Shown: positions 1 to 5,064 of the stretch, one piece after another
Position numbering within the stretch: position 1 is the first letter of the stretch
Layout: every line of letters begins with the position of its first letter
Origin: an uncultured Candidatus Saccharibacteria bacterium
GTDB taxonomy: Bacteria > Patescibacteria > Saccharimonadia > Saccharimonadales > JAEWBQ01
NCBI GenBank assembly: GCA_946885745.1
Contig: CAMPGV010000018.1
Coordinates: 1-15,403 of the forward strand
Direction: 5' to 3'
DNA length: 15,403 nucleotides
The notes under the pieces: model-generated
What the model saw: only the letters and a program-made list of their open reading frames with translations
Told to the model about the DNA's origin: nothing
Databases searched by the model: none
Position numbers and translations under genes: made by a program

Positions 1-1
1 G

Positions 2-349
2 GCTGGTAGCAAGACTGACTGGATGATCAAGGCAGGCATAGCGGAAGCCGATTGGAAGCACGTCGAAGCGGTCCTAGGGCAAGAATCTAGCTGGAGACTG
101 GATGCTGAGAACTATCTCGGTTGTATCGGTCTCGGACAAGCTTGCCCTAGCGGAAATAAAGCCGAAATGCTTCAACGATGCCCAGACTGGTCAACGAACG
201 GTACATGTCAGATGCAGGTTTGGAATGACTACGCAATTCGACGTTATGGCTCATGGTCATACGCCGAGGAGTGGAAGTTCTGTACCCATACTTGCTACAA
301 CGCCCACACAGGCACGACCACTTATAAAAATGGCGAGCCTTGGTGGTAA
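2..349 (+). CDS. C-terminal part of a transglycosylase-like lysin (5' end outside the window)
   Basis: The reading frame is open from the left edge, so the first ATG (23) is probably internal and the gene starts upstream. The visible ~115 residues follow the pattern of a lysozyme/transglycosylase-like domain: an ESSW segment after a helix (probable catalytic Glu), a GCIGLGQACP loop like the GLxQ loop of transglycosylase folds, then an RRYGSW helix and a terminal PWW. Six cysteines (GCIG, QACP, QRCP, GTCQ, KFCT, HTCY) suggest disulfides and action outside the cytoplasm, on peptidoglycan. From memory, similar WMxxAGIxExDW...ESSW...GLGQ...RRYGSW domains are common in Saccharibacteria and their phages. 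It lies just upstream of a holin-like gene, which fits a lysis role. Any N-terminal domains cannot be seen. Confidence 0.75.
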   Translation, partial: AGSKTDWMIKAGIAEADWKHVEAVLGQESSWRLDAENYLGCIGLGQACPSGNKAEMLQRCPDWSTNGTCQMQVWNDYAIRRYGSWSYAEEWKFCTHTCYNAHTGTTTYKNGEPWW

Positions 350-364
350 ATAGATAACGATAAT

Positions 365-525
365 TTGTGCGACGTGACGAGGACGGTGAGAGTAAATCTT
401 ATTGTTTGTGGCCAGAGTCAGCGCCTTAGATTGACTAGTACCTTAACTGCATTGTTTGTCTGAAATAGTGATAGTAAAGCTCCAAGACTCCTTACTCGCC
501 ACACCGTCCCCATCACGTCGCACAA
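365..525 (+). repeat. Long inverted repeat upstream of the holin-like gene
   Basis: Bases 365-388 (ttgtgcgacgtga then ggacggtg) pair with 502-525 (caccgtcc then tcacgtcgcacaa). That is about 21 pairs with one short internal loop (378-380 against 510-512). A second short pairing inside, gagtaa 390-395 with ttactc 492-497, stacks near the outer helix. The loop of about 113 nt holds no convincing gene. As RNA this would form a long-arm structure whose 3' arm ends about 24 nt before the ATG at 549. This could be a leader regulating lysis timing, a processing site, or a recombination remnant. The complementarity is seen directly; the role is inferred. Confidence 0.7.
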
Positions 526-548
526 CACAAACAGAATGGAAAACCAAT

Positions 549-770
549 ATGAACAACTTCAAAATCAAGACAACCAACTTTATCTTTGCTCTTTCGAAAT
601 TAGTATTTAAGGCAGGTTTGGTCATCACCGGAGTCGGCACCTACTCACTGGGATGGATCGATACGCCTTACGGATCAGCACCGATCGTTCAGATCTTCGG
701 AACCCTGAACATCATCGCTGCTTGTGCTTGGGAATACCAGGCGCACAAGAATACAACCAAAAAGAAGTAA
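549..770 (+). CDS. Small two-helix membrane protein, candidate holin
   Basis: 73 residues with two hydrophobic stretches: about 10-34 (starting FIFALSKLVFKAGLVITGVG) and about 45-62 (PIVQIFGTLNIIAACA), separated by a short GWIDTPYGS turn. The tail is lysine-rich (HKNTTKKK). Small size, two membrane segments, a charged C-terminus and a place right after a lysin are typical of phage holins, which permeabilise the membrane so the lysin can reach its substrate. I chose the ATG at 549. A longer in-frame reading from TTG 456 adds 31 residues lying inside the inverted repeat and has no good ribosome-binding site. The holin call rests on topology and neighbours, not on a recognised family. Confidence 0.6.
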   Translation: MNNFKIKTTNFIFALSKLVFKAGLVITGVGTYSLGWIDTPYGSAPIVQIFGTLNIIAACAWEYQAHKNTTKKK

Positions 771-788
771 CGATAACAAATATTGATT

Positions 789-815
789 GTCGGCGGCTAT
801 GCGAGGGCCGCCGAC
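789..815 (+). terminator. GC-rich hairpin after the lysis genes
   Basis: Perfect 9-bp stem gtcggcggc (789-797) with gccgccgac (807-815) and a 9-nt loop, 19 nt after the stop of the holin-like gene. There is no T-run after it, so it is a weak intrinsic terminator at best. It could instead stabilise an mRNA 3' end or mark a processing site between the lysis genes and the following operon. Confidence 0.45.
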
Positions 816-829
816 TAGTCAACTCTAAA

Positions 830-892
830 GTGTGAACGTACTCCTAGAAATTATTAAGTTCAAGGAGTGGGTTTAGTGACTTACGTTCACAC
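830..892 (+). promoter_or_regulatory. Inverted repeat around the start of the winged-helix gene
   Basis: gtgtgaacgta (830-840) is perfectly complementary to tacgttcacac (882-892). Immediately inside, ctcct (841-845) is complementary to aggag (863-867), which is the Shine-Dalgarno sequence of the GTG start at 876. The RNA could therefore hide both the ribosome-binding site and the start codon. As DNA, the same palindrome could be an operator. Either reading suggests control of the downstream DNA-binding protein gene, perhaps by itself. Confidence 0.55.
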
Positions 893-1226
893 CTTCGAGT
901 TGATTAAACAACTGGGGGAAAATGGGATGGCAGTAGCAGAAACAAGCAAACAAGCGCTTGAAGCGATACGACCTGAGCTTAAGGGTAGGCGAAAGGAAGT
1001 GCTTCTAGCAATCAAAGAGCTCGGCGAGGCTAATAACTTGCAGATCGCTGAGCATTTAGATCTACCAATCAATTGTGTAACCGGTCGAGTGACTGAGTTG
1101 CACAATTACGGCTATATCGAAGTGGCATTTGTCGCAAAGGGCAGTACAGGCAATTCAATGAAGTACTGGGCGCTGAGCGCAAACCAAGATGATGCTATAA
1201 GCACAAAGGAGCAGGATTGCGAATGA
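876..1226 (+). CDS. Winged-helix DNA-binding protein
   Basis: 116 residues. Positions about 38-100 read as a winged helix: helix 1 (RRKEVLLAIKELGE), helix 2 (NLQIAEHLDL), recognition helix (NCVTGRVTELHNYGYIEVA), then a wing ending SMKYWAL. This matches the general pattern of MarR/phage-type winged-helix regulators. Two starts are plausible: GTG 876 with aaggag at 862-867, or ATG 927 with a gggggaa sequence just upstream, which would remove 17 residues but keep the whole domain. The first start lies inside the 830-892 inverted repeat. It is coupled to the next gene by an ATGA overlap. Likely a transcription factor or a small phage DNA-binding protein; the exact family is not recognised. Confidence 0.7.
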   Translation: MTYVHTFELIKQLGENGMAVAETSKQALEAIRPELKGRRKEVLLAIKELGEANNLQIAEHLDLPINCVTGRVTELHNYGYIEVAFVAKGSTGNSMKYWALSANQDDAISTKEQDCE

Positions 1227-1444
1227 CCGGCTATGACTGTTTCGGGATAAAGATTCATTTTGAATGGACGGAATCCGAAGAAAAACACCAAGCTTTGATC
1301 AACCGCGTCGCTTCTATCAGACGGCGACGAACGATCGCTTCACGGCTCAAGGCTCGAATCGTAATCGCTCAAGGCATACTCGCCAATCTGCAAAGAGGAG
1401 GCATGCTGAATGACTTATCTGCAGCGTCAATCCGGCCCGCTTGA
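1223..1444 (+). CDS. Small basic hypothetical protein
   Basis: 73 residues, starting at the ATG that overlaps the previous stop (ATGA) with aaaggag upstream. A longer reading from TTG 1217 adds only two residues. The middle is strongly basic (SIRRRRTIASRLKARIVIAQ) and probably helical, so nucleic-acid binding is possible. Its end overlaps the next gene by 35 nt, and that gene's ribosome-binding site (aaagaggag, 1392-1400) lies inside it. No family recognised. Confidence 0.6.
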   Translation: MTGYDCFGIKIHFEWTESEEKHQALINRVASIRRRRTIASRLKARIVIAQGILANLQRGGMLNDLSAASIRPA

Positions 1445-1922
1445 AACGAAGCAGGCAAAGTGTCCAAAGTGCAGTTGTCCAAGGCTCCTGTTTCAACGAG
1501 GGGTATTAACTTGCACAGACTGCGGTCACGAGATCGGCAAAGTAGCAAAGTCAAACAAGTTCGGAGCTAAGCGCACCGAGTTCAACGGCCAGATATTCGA
1601 CTCGAAGTTCGAAGCATCAGTCGCTGCAGAGCTCGAGCTAAGGAAAAAGGCAGGCGACATCAAGGACTACGATACGCAGTTCAAGATCGAAGCCAAAGCC
1701 TACCGAGAAGATGGCAAGCTAGCGTTTGTCGAAAAGCACAAAGTAGACTTCCGAATTCATCATAATGACGGCAGCTACGAACTATACGAAGCCAAAGGCG
1801 TAGAAACGGACAACTACAAGTTCAAACGTAAGTGTCTCGAGCTACTCTGGCTTCCACTTCATAAAGATCACACATACACCGTCGTCAAGCAGAGAAATCA
1901 AGGCAGGCGAAGGATCAAATAA
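1410..1922 (+). CDS. Zinc ribbon plus DUF1064 nuclease-like protein
   Basis: 170 residues. Residues 18-38 form a CxxC...CxxC zinc ribbon (C18, C21, C35, C38; TCTDCGHE). From residue 49 (NKFGAKRTEFNGQIFDSKFE) the sequence follows the DUF1064 family of phage proteins with a restriction-endonuclease-like (PD-(D/E)XK) fold. Candidate active-site residues are E68 in the FDSKFEAS helix, D113 in KVDFRIH, and E127 with K129 in YEAKG. Family knowledge suggests a DNA nuclease, possibly a resolvase-like enzyme in phage DNA processing; the substrate cannot be read from sequence. The start at ATG 1410 has the strong site aaagaggag upstream. The N-terminal ribbon is an addition to the usual compact domain. 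Confidence 0.8.
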   Translation: MTYLQRQSGPLETKQAKCPKCSCPRLLFQRGVLTCTDCGHEIGKVAKSNKFGAKRTEFNGQIFDSKFEASVAAELELRKKAGDIKDYDTQFKIEAKAYREDGKLAFVEKHKVDFRIHHNDGSYELYEAKGVETDNYKFKRKCLELLWLPLHKDHTYTVVKQRNQGRRRIK

Positions 1923-1940
1923 ATCAACCAAGGAGGGTAT

Positions 1941-2297
1941 ATGGATAGGGAAGATAATCGCAAAGCTATAAATGTTGCACGGAGATTCGAAGATGGTCCA
2001 ACACAGCCAACTGTCGGGTACGAGGGAGAGAAGGCAATGTTGGCAAAAACATCGCCGCTCCAAGATGAACACATGCGCCAAGACGGTCTACTGCACGAAC
2101 TACAGACGACCCTTAGCATCCTAGAGGACAAGCTTGCGCCGGTCCTTTCACAAGACGGTGATAAGTTCATGGGCGGCGAGATAGCCGGTCCGGTGAATTT
2201 CAGCTCCGACATCGTACGGACTACGTTTACTAACAACAGCCGAATCGCCGACGTGATCGATAGGGTCCGCTCAATCACACGACGAGTTGAAGTTTAA
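1941..2297 (+). CDS. Hypothetical protein, partly helical
   Basis: 118 residues, ATG 1941 after an aaggaggg site only a few bases away. The sequence is charged and soluble, with a helix at about 50-70 (LLHELQTTLSILEDKLAPVL) that could form a coiled coil, and a second helix at the C-terminus (IADVIDRVRSITRRVEV). I recognise no family. It is the last gene before the structured noncoding stretch. Confidence 0.65.
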   Translation: MDREDNRKAINVARRFEDGPTQPTVGYEGEKAMLAKTSPLQDEHMRQDGLLHELQTTLSILEDKLAPVLSQDGDKFMGGEIAGPVNFSSDIVRTTFTNNSRIADVIDRVRSITRRVEV

Positions 2298-2392
2298 ACA
2301 AAGTGCTGAGCGCCAATACCGTGGCAGGCGTATAGCTGTACGCGACGTAAAAGTACAGGGCACGAAGAAACTGATCATACAGTTTCATGGGC

Positions 2393-2477
2393 ATATAAGT
2401 GGCCGAGCGGTCAAAGGCAGAGTGCATTGCATTGAGTCCTGTTCGCAGGGTCGTCAGTTCGAATCTGACCTTATATG
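2393..2477 (+). tRNA. Class II tRNA-like element, Ser-type, with a non-canonical anticodon arm
   Basis: The acceptor stem atataag (2393-2399) pairs perfectly with cttatat (2470-2476), followed by discriminator G2477; CCA is not encoded. The D arm gccg-agcggtcaa-aggc (2402-2418) has the A14, GG and A21 layout of serine tRNAs. The T arm gtcag-ttcgaat-ctgac (2453-2469) is perfect. A long variable arm tcctg-ttcg-caggg (2437-2450 region) makes it class II. The G discriminator and D arm point to serine. However, the 17 nt where the anticodon arm should be (2420-2436) form no 5-bp stem with a 7-nt loop, so no anticodon can be assigned. It may be a degenerate tRNA or a tRNA-like domain of the surrounding RNA. 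Confidence 0.6.
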
Positions 2478-2672
2478 TTCACAAGGCTACAGATGGACAG
2501 CAATCGACATCGTGTAGCCAGCTAGTAGAGAATGATCGTCATTATGGCGCGTAAGGTGTATCGCCCTTCTACTAGCTTTCATGACTGCAGCGGAATATAA
2601 AATAAAGCATTAAATTGCGAGTTTATATTACAGCTACCGGTGCAGCCATGAAACTGTATGATCTAAAACAAA

Positions 2673-2934
2673 TATTGAACAGATAACTGGGCGCATAAAG
2701 AATATATACATTCTAGACCTACACATAAGAGACTTTGTGCGCACAACTGGATTAGTGAGAAGCAATAAGAATTGCTAGCTGAAAAAGTTGCGGCGATGAG
2801 TGCGGATACCGAGAGGTCCGCGAGGGGGCTCCACCTCCTTTTTAGCTCACAAGAGTAGAGTGGCTTCACTACCGGTTTGCCAAGACCGGACTAGGGGATT
2901 CTCTACCTCGCTAATTCCAGTTATCTGCTCAATA
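2673..2934 (+). ncRNA. 3' multibranched domain of the large RNA
   Basis: A closing helix of 18 positions, 2673-2690 with 2917-2934, has one A-C mismatch (2679/2928). Inside, without conflict, are: 2691-2700 with 2733-2742 (10 bp, one G-U); 2751-2759 with 2907-2915 (9 bp, one G-U); hairpin 2761-2766/2771-2776 with an AAGA loop; helix 2777-2787 with 2838-2847 (one bulged G); hairpin 2802-2805/2818-2821 continued by 2808-2810/2815-2817 with a GAGA (GNRA) tetraloop; hairpin 2822-2825/2834-2837; helix 2855-2860 with 2901-2906; and hairpin 2872-2876/2885-2889. It ends 19 nt before the ATG at 2954, so it could also act as a 5' leader for that gene. Confidence 0.75.
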
Positions 2935-2953
2935 AAACAACTATGGGGGATAT

Positions 2954-3220
2954 ATGAAAGAACACACACATTCGTGGGTAATTCTTAAAGGCACTCAAAA
3001 TCTGCAGTGCACGAAAAAAGATTGTAATACGGTTAGTGACCTGATGACGGTTCTGCAGAAAACGGCAAAAGCAGCAGCAACCGCAGGAAAGCTAGAACTA
3101 CTAGTCGAACAGCTTCGAAAACGAGAACTGAAAAAGGCGGCTCACGATGCAGCCTATGCGTTGGTCTTATCTAGCCAGCAGCCGATCATTACAAGCGAAC
3201 AGGGGGTATTGCCATTATGA
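2954..3220 (+). CDS. Small hypothetical protein with a possible N-terminal metal site
   Basis: 88 residues, ATG 2954 with ggggga at 2945-2950. The N-terminus HTHSWVILKGTQNLQC then KKDC offers two His and two Cys in a compact arrangement, as in minimal zinc-binding folds. The rest is an alanine- and lysine-rich helix (residues about 30-70) likely to be a coiled coil. It is the first gene after the large structured RNA and overlaps the next gene by ATGA. No family recognised. Confidence 0.65.
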   Translation: MKEHTHSWVILKGTQNLQCTKKDCNTVSDLMTVLQKTAKAAATAGKLELLVEQLRKRELKKAAHDAAYALVLSSQQPIITSEQGVLPL

Positions 3221-3501
3221 TTAAGCGACTATTTACAAAGGGTGAGACTAAAGAAAAGCAGGCGGTTGAGGCTGAGTTGCAAAGATACTACGACCAACTC
3301 CAGAAAGCCTCACAAGCGATGCTCAATCAGATCGCTCACGCAAAGATCGAACGCCACATGCGCTTCGCACATCATTATATTGGCGTTGACGACAAATGGC
3401 ACCCTTTGCCGTTCGCTAATGATCGACCTGACAATGTGCCGTGGCTATTCGACGGTCAAATATTCTTTAAGCCAGTTCCACGATTATCTAAGAAGGCCTA
3501 A
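3217..3501 (+). CDS. Hypothetical protein
   Basis: 94 residues, starting at an ATGA overlap with the previous stop and an aggggg site at 3201-3206. The N-terminal half is a long charged helix (EKQAVEAELQRYYDQLQKAS). The C-terminal half is rich in aromatic residues and prolines (KWHPLPFANDRPDNVPWLFD) and looks globular. No family recognised; real-gene status rests on coupling, ribosome-binding site and composition. Confidence 0.6.
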   Translation: MIKRLFTKGETKEKQAVEAELQRYYDQLQKASQAMLNQIAHAKIERHMRFAHHYIGVDDKWHPLPFANDRPDNVPWLFDGQIFFKPVPRLSKKA

Positions 3502-3504
3502 GGG

Positions 3505-3672
3505 ATGGTTGTTGTTATACGCGATGCAAAGGTACGCGAAGTTGCGGTCCGAGTGGCCGAGATCCTAGCGTTCAAAGAAGTAGAAGCAGAAGCGGTCGTA
3601 ATGATAGCTGAGTACGTTATCGATCGAGAAGATGAAATCCGAAGGGAAACGAGCAATGGAAAAGCCGAATGA
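3505..3672 (+). CDS. Small acidic helical protein
   Basis: 55 residues from ATG 3505, three bases after the previous stop, ending in the TGA at 3670-3672. The product is almost entirely predicted helix (VREVAVRVAEILAFKEVEAE, then EDEIRRETSNGKAE). Its last 17 nt overlap the start of the next gene at 3656, and that gene's ribosome-binding site (aaggga, about 3641-3646) lies inside it. The overlap pattern matches the rest of the operon. Function unknown. Confidence 0.55.
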   Translation: MVVVIRDAKVREVAVRVAEILAFKEVEAEAVVMIAEYVIDREDEIRRETSNGKAE

Positions 3673-4060
3673 TCATCACATCTTGTTTAGTCGACCATCA
3701 TGGACGTCAAATCGAGACGCAGCATTCTTAAGGGAAGAAAGCGGACTGATAGCCCGCATGGATTACGACACGCACAAAGAGTTGCATAGGGCGGTCCCTT
3801 TCGTACCGCTACCGAGTCACTATGACTTGCAGCGCATTCGATCTGGCATGCGACGCAGTAGAGCGAATAAGCCATTGGATGTCATGGATGATTTTATGCG
3901 CAATATTCAGGAGGTAGGGCTCATTCCTAAGACCACTGCGCTCGAAAGAGAACTGGGAGCGCTGACGATTGTGGCCTGCGAGATGCAGCGCGAGTTTATC
4001 GAAGATGGCCAAGTCAAGGCAAAGATCTTCGATATGGGAGGGCGTAAAGATGCGGCATGA
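3656..4060 (+). CDS. HNH-like small phage protein
   Basis: 134 residues. The N-terminal ~55 residues carry the pattern NDHHILFSRPSW...LREESGLIARMDYDTHKELH...VPLP, which I recognise from many small phage and mobile-element proteins related to HNH nucleases. The histidines H7/H8, H40 and H44 would be the metal/catalytic set. The C-terminal half (about 75-128) is helical and not recognised. I chose ATG 3656 with aaggga upstream; an in-frame ATG at 3632 would add eight residues without a good site. Whether it is an active nuclease is uncertain because the classical Asn is not obvious. Confidence 0.55.
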   Translation: MEKPNDHHILFSRPSWTSNRDAAFLREESGLIARMDYDTHKELHRAVPFVPLPSHYDLQRIRSGMRRSRANKPLDVMDDFMRNIQEVGLIPKTTALERELGALTIVACEMQREFIEDGQVKAKIFDMGGRKDAA

Positions 4061-4241
4061 GTACATAGACATACCGGCCACACCGCAACCACTGCAGGAA
4101 ATGTATTGGAGGCGTCAGGCGATGGGCGAGAAGCTCGGCGAAATAGCTAGTAGGCTATGCCTGGCAAACGAAGAATATAACAAAGCAATTCAAGACATGA
4201 TTCTGCTTAATGCTGAGATCAAGGAAGAAGAGGAGAGATGA
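4050..4241 (+). CDS. Small helical hypothetical protein
   Basis: 63 residues from ATG 4050, with gggagg at 4036-4042, overlapping the end of the previous gene by 11 nt. Mostly charged helix with heptad character (GEKLGEIASRLCLANEEYNK, then NAEIKEEEER), so probably a coiled coil. It overlaps the next gene's ATG at 4238. No family recognised. Further upstream in-frame starts would run deep into the previous gene and are not needed. Confidence 0.6.
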   Translation: MRHEYIDIPATPQPLQEMYWRRQAMGEKLGEIASRLCLANEEYNKAIQDMILLNAEIKEEEER

Positions 4242-4486
4242 CCGATTTTAACATTCTAATCCCACTGGCGGTAATTGGAACCGCGCTTGGTGGATCGATA
4301 GTCGTACTGGCGCTACTATGGCTCGTTAGTATATGGGCAGATTGGACATCCGACTTCAAGGATGCGGAATGGCGCGGCTTCAACTACGACTATCCTTACA
4401 ACCCAAAGAAGGTGATCTTCAACTGGTCCGTATTCGGAATCCTGATTATTGTCTTCACCGGGTTTATACCGGGACTACTCAAATGA
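4238..4486 (+). CDS. Two-helix membrane protein
   Basis: 82 residues with two clear membrane segments, about 7-33 (ILIPLAVIGTALGGSIVVLA) and about 60-80 (FNWSVFGILIIVFTGFIPGL), separated by an acidic and aromatic loop (DAEWRGFNYDYPYNPKK). The ATGA overlap couples it to the gene before, and its own stop overlaps the next ATG at 4483. It opens the membrane-protein cluster that includes the LemA-like and potassium-channel-like genes. It could be a partner of those proteins; a second holin is an alternative. No family recognised. Confidence 0.65.
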   Translation: MTDFNILIPLAVIGTALGGSIVVLALLWLVSIWADWTSDFKDAEWRGFNYDYPYNPKKVIFNWSVFGILIIVFTGFIPGLLK

Positions 4487-5064
4487 TCGAATATGTAGCA
4501 AAGGGTAGCAGATCTGGCGGTGGTTTCAAGTCATCATCTAAAAGCAGTATCTCTAGCAAATCTAAGTCGAAGAGTTCTAGTAGCTCAACAAGTAAATCGA
4601 AAACAACCAAGAAAAGCAGTTCAACCTACACACCGTCAAAGCCGAAAGTAGGAAAGAGTACAGCAACGCCAGGAAGCAAGATTAAGACGCTGGACGGTAA
4701 GGAAGTGCAATCTAGCGCTAAAAAGCCTGTAAACGCACGATATAGCCGCACAGACGGTATTTACGGCGACAATGGTTACGCGCCACGATTCACAGGAGGC
4801 TACACACCTCCATACGGATCAACAGTCTACTATCCACAGCACTCAGCATTAGACTACCTCCCTTGGATCTATCTATTCAGCCAGGACTCACCACAGCACG
4901 ATCAAGTGACGATCGTACAGCCGGACGGCAAAGAGACAATGGCAACACCAGAAGCAGGCGGAGTAGACGGCCTAGCAGTATTTAACTGGATCGTTCTCGT
5001 CATTATGGCGCTAGCGATCATTGGAGGGATTGTATGGGGCGTAAACAAGATAAGCCAAAGATAG
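4483..5064 (+). CDS. Ser/Lys-rich protein with a C-terminal membrane anchor
   Basis: 193 residues from the ATG overlapping the previous stop. Residues 9-50 are a low-complexity, basic Ser/Lys/Gly tract (SGGGFKSSSKSSISSKSKSK). A Tyr/Pro-rich region (YTPPYGSTVYYPQH) follows, then one hydrophobic segment at about 168-187 ([20 protein letters not shown]). This gives a tail-anchored layout with a disordered N-terminus. It overlaps the LemA-like gene by 31 nt, and that gene's ribosome-binding site (ggaggga, 5023-5029) lies inside this one, so the two are translationally coupled. In bacteria LemA genes often sit beside membrane proteins with low-complexity tails, but I cannot assign this one to such a family. 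Confidence 0.65.
   Translation: MIEYVAKGSRSGGGFKSSSKSSISSKSKSKSSSSSTSKSKTTKKSSSTYTPSKPKVGKSTATPGSKIKTLDGKEVQSSAKKPVNARYSRTDGIYGDNGYAPRFTGGYTPPYGSTVYYPQHSALDYLPWIYLFSQDSPQHDQVTIVQPDGKETMATPEAGGVDGLAVFNWIVLVIMALAIIGGIVWGVNKISQR

Larger units (their letters stand above)
2336..2934 (+). ncRNA. Large multi-helix structured RNA containing a tRNA-like element (ROOL/GOLLD-like candidate)
   Basis: The 656 nt between the genes ending at 2297 and starting at 2954 are full of nested complementarity. A leading hairpin: 2336-2341 with 2353-2358. An 18-bp perfect long-range helix, 2373-2390 with 2646-2663, encloses four elements: the tRNA-like unit 2393-2477; hairpin 2485-2490/2514-2519 with inner 2492-2495/2508-2511; a branched arm 2520-2529/2568-2577 with hairpins 2531-2535/2539-2543 and 2546-2549/2562-2565; and a long arm 2585-2589/2641-2645, 2591-2593/2637-2639, 2594-2601/2622-2629. 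A separate 3' domain (2673-2934) follows. Size, intricacy, phage location and association with a tRNA resemble the ornate RNA classes ROOL and GOLLD. Membership of a known class is untested. Exact transcript ends are unknown. Confidence 0.8.

Noticed and set aside
456..548. N-terminal extension of the holin-like gene from TTG 456
   Set aside because: It lies in the inverted-repeat region, has weak initiation signals and would place a polar stretch before a typical holin start.
2393..2477. tRNA-like element as an integration (att) remnant
   Set aside because: A typical att remnant keeps only the 3' part of a tRNA; here the 5' acceptor, D arm and variable arm are all present, and no integrase gene is in the window.
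2287..2517. 76-codon reading frame from TTG 2287
   Set aside because: No ribosome-binding site, unusual composition, and it runs straight through the tRNA-like acceptor, D and T arms and a perfect hairpin; the RNA structure explains the sequence better.
2336..2934. tmRNA, RNase P RNA or group I intron as an explanation of the structured region
   Set aside because: No tag reading frame with tmRNA ends, no RNase P core sequence, and no recognisable group I P7/P3 core or split gene; the tRNA-like unit is contiguous.
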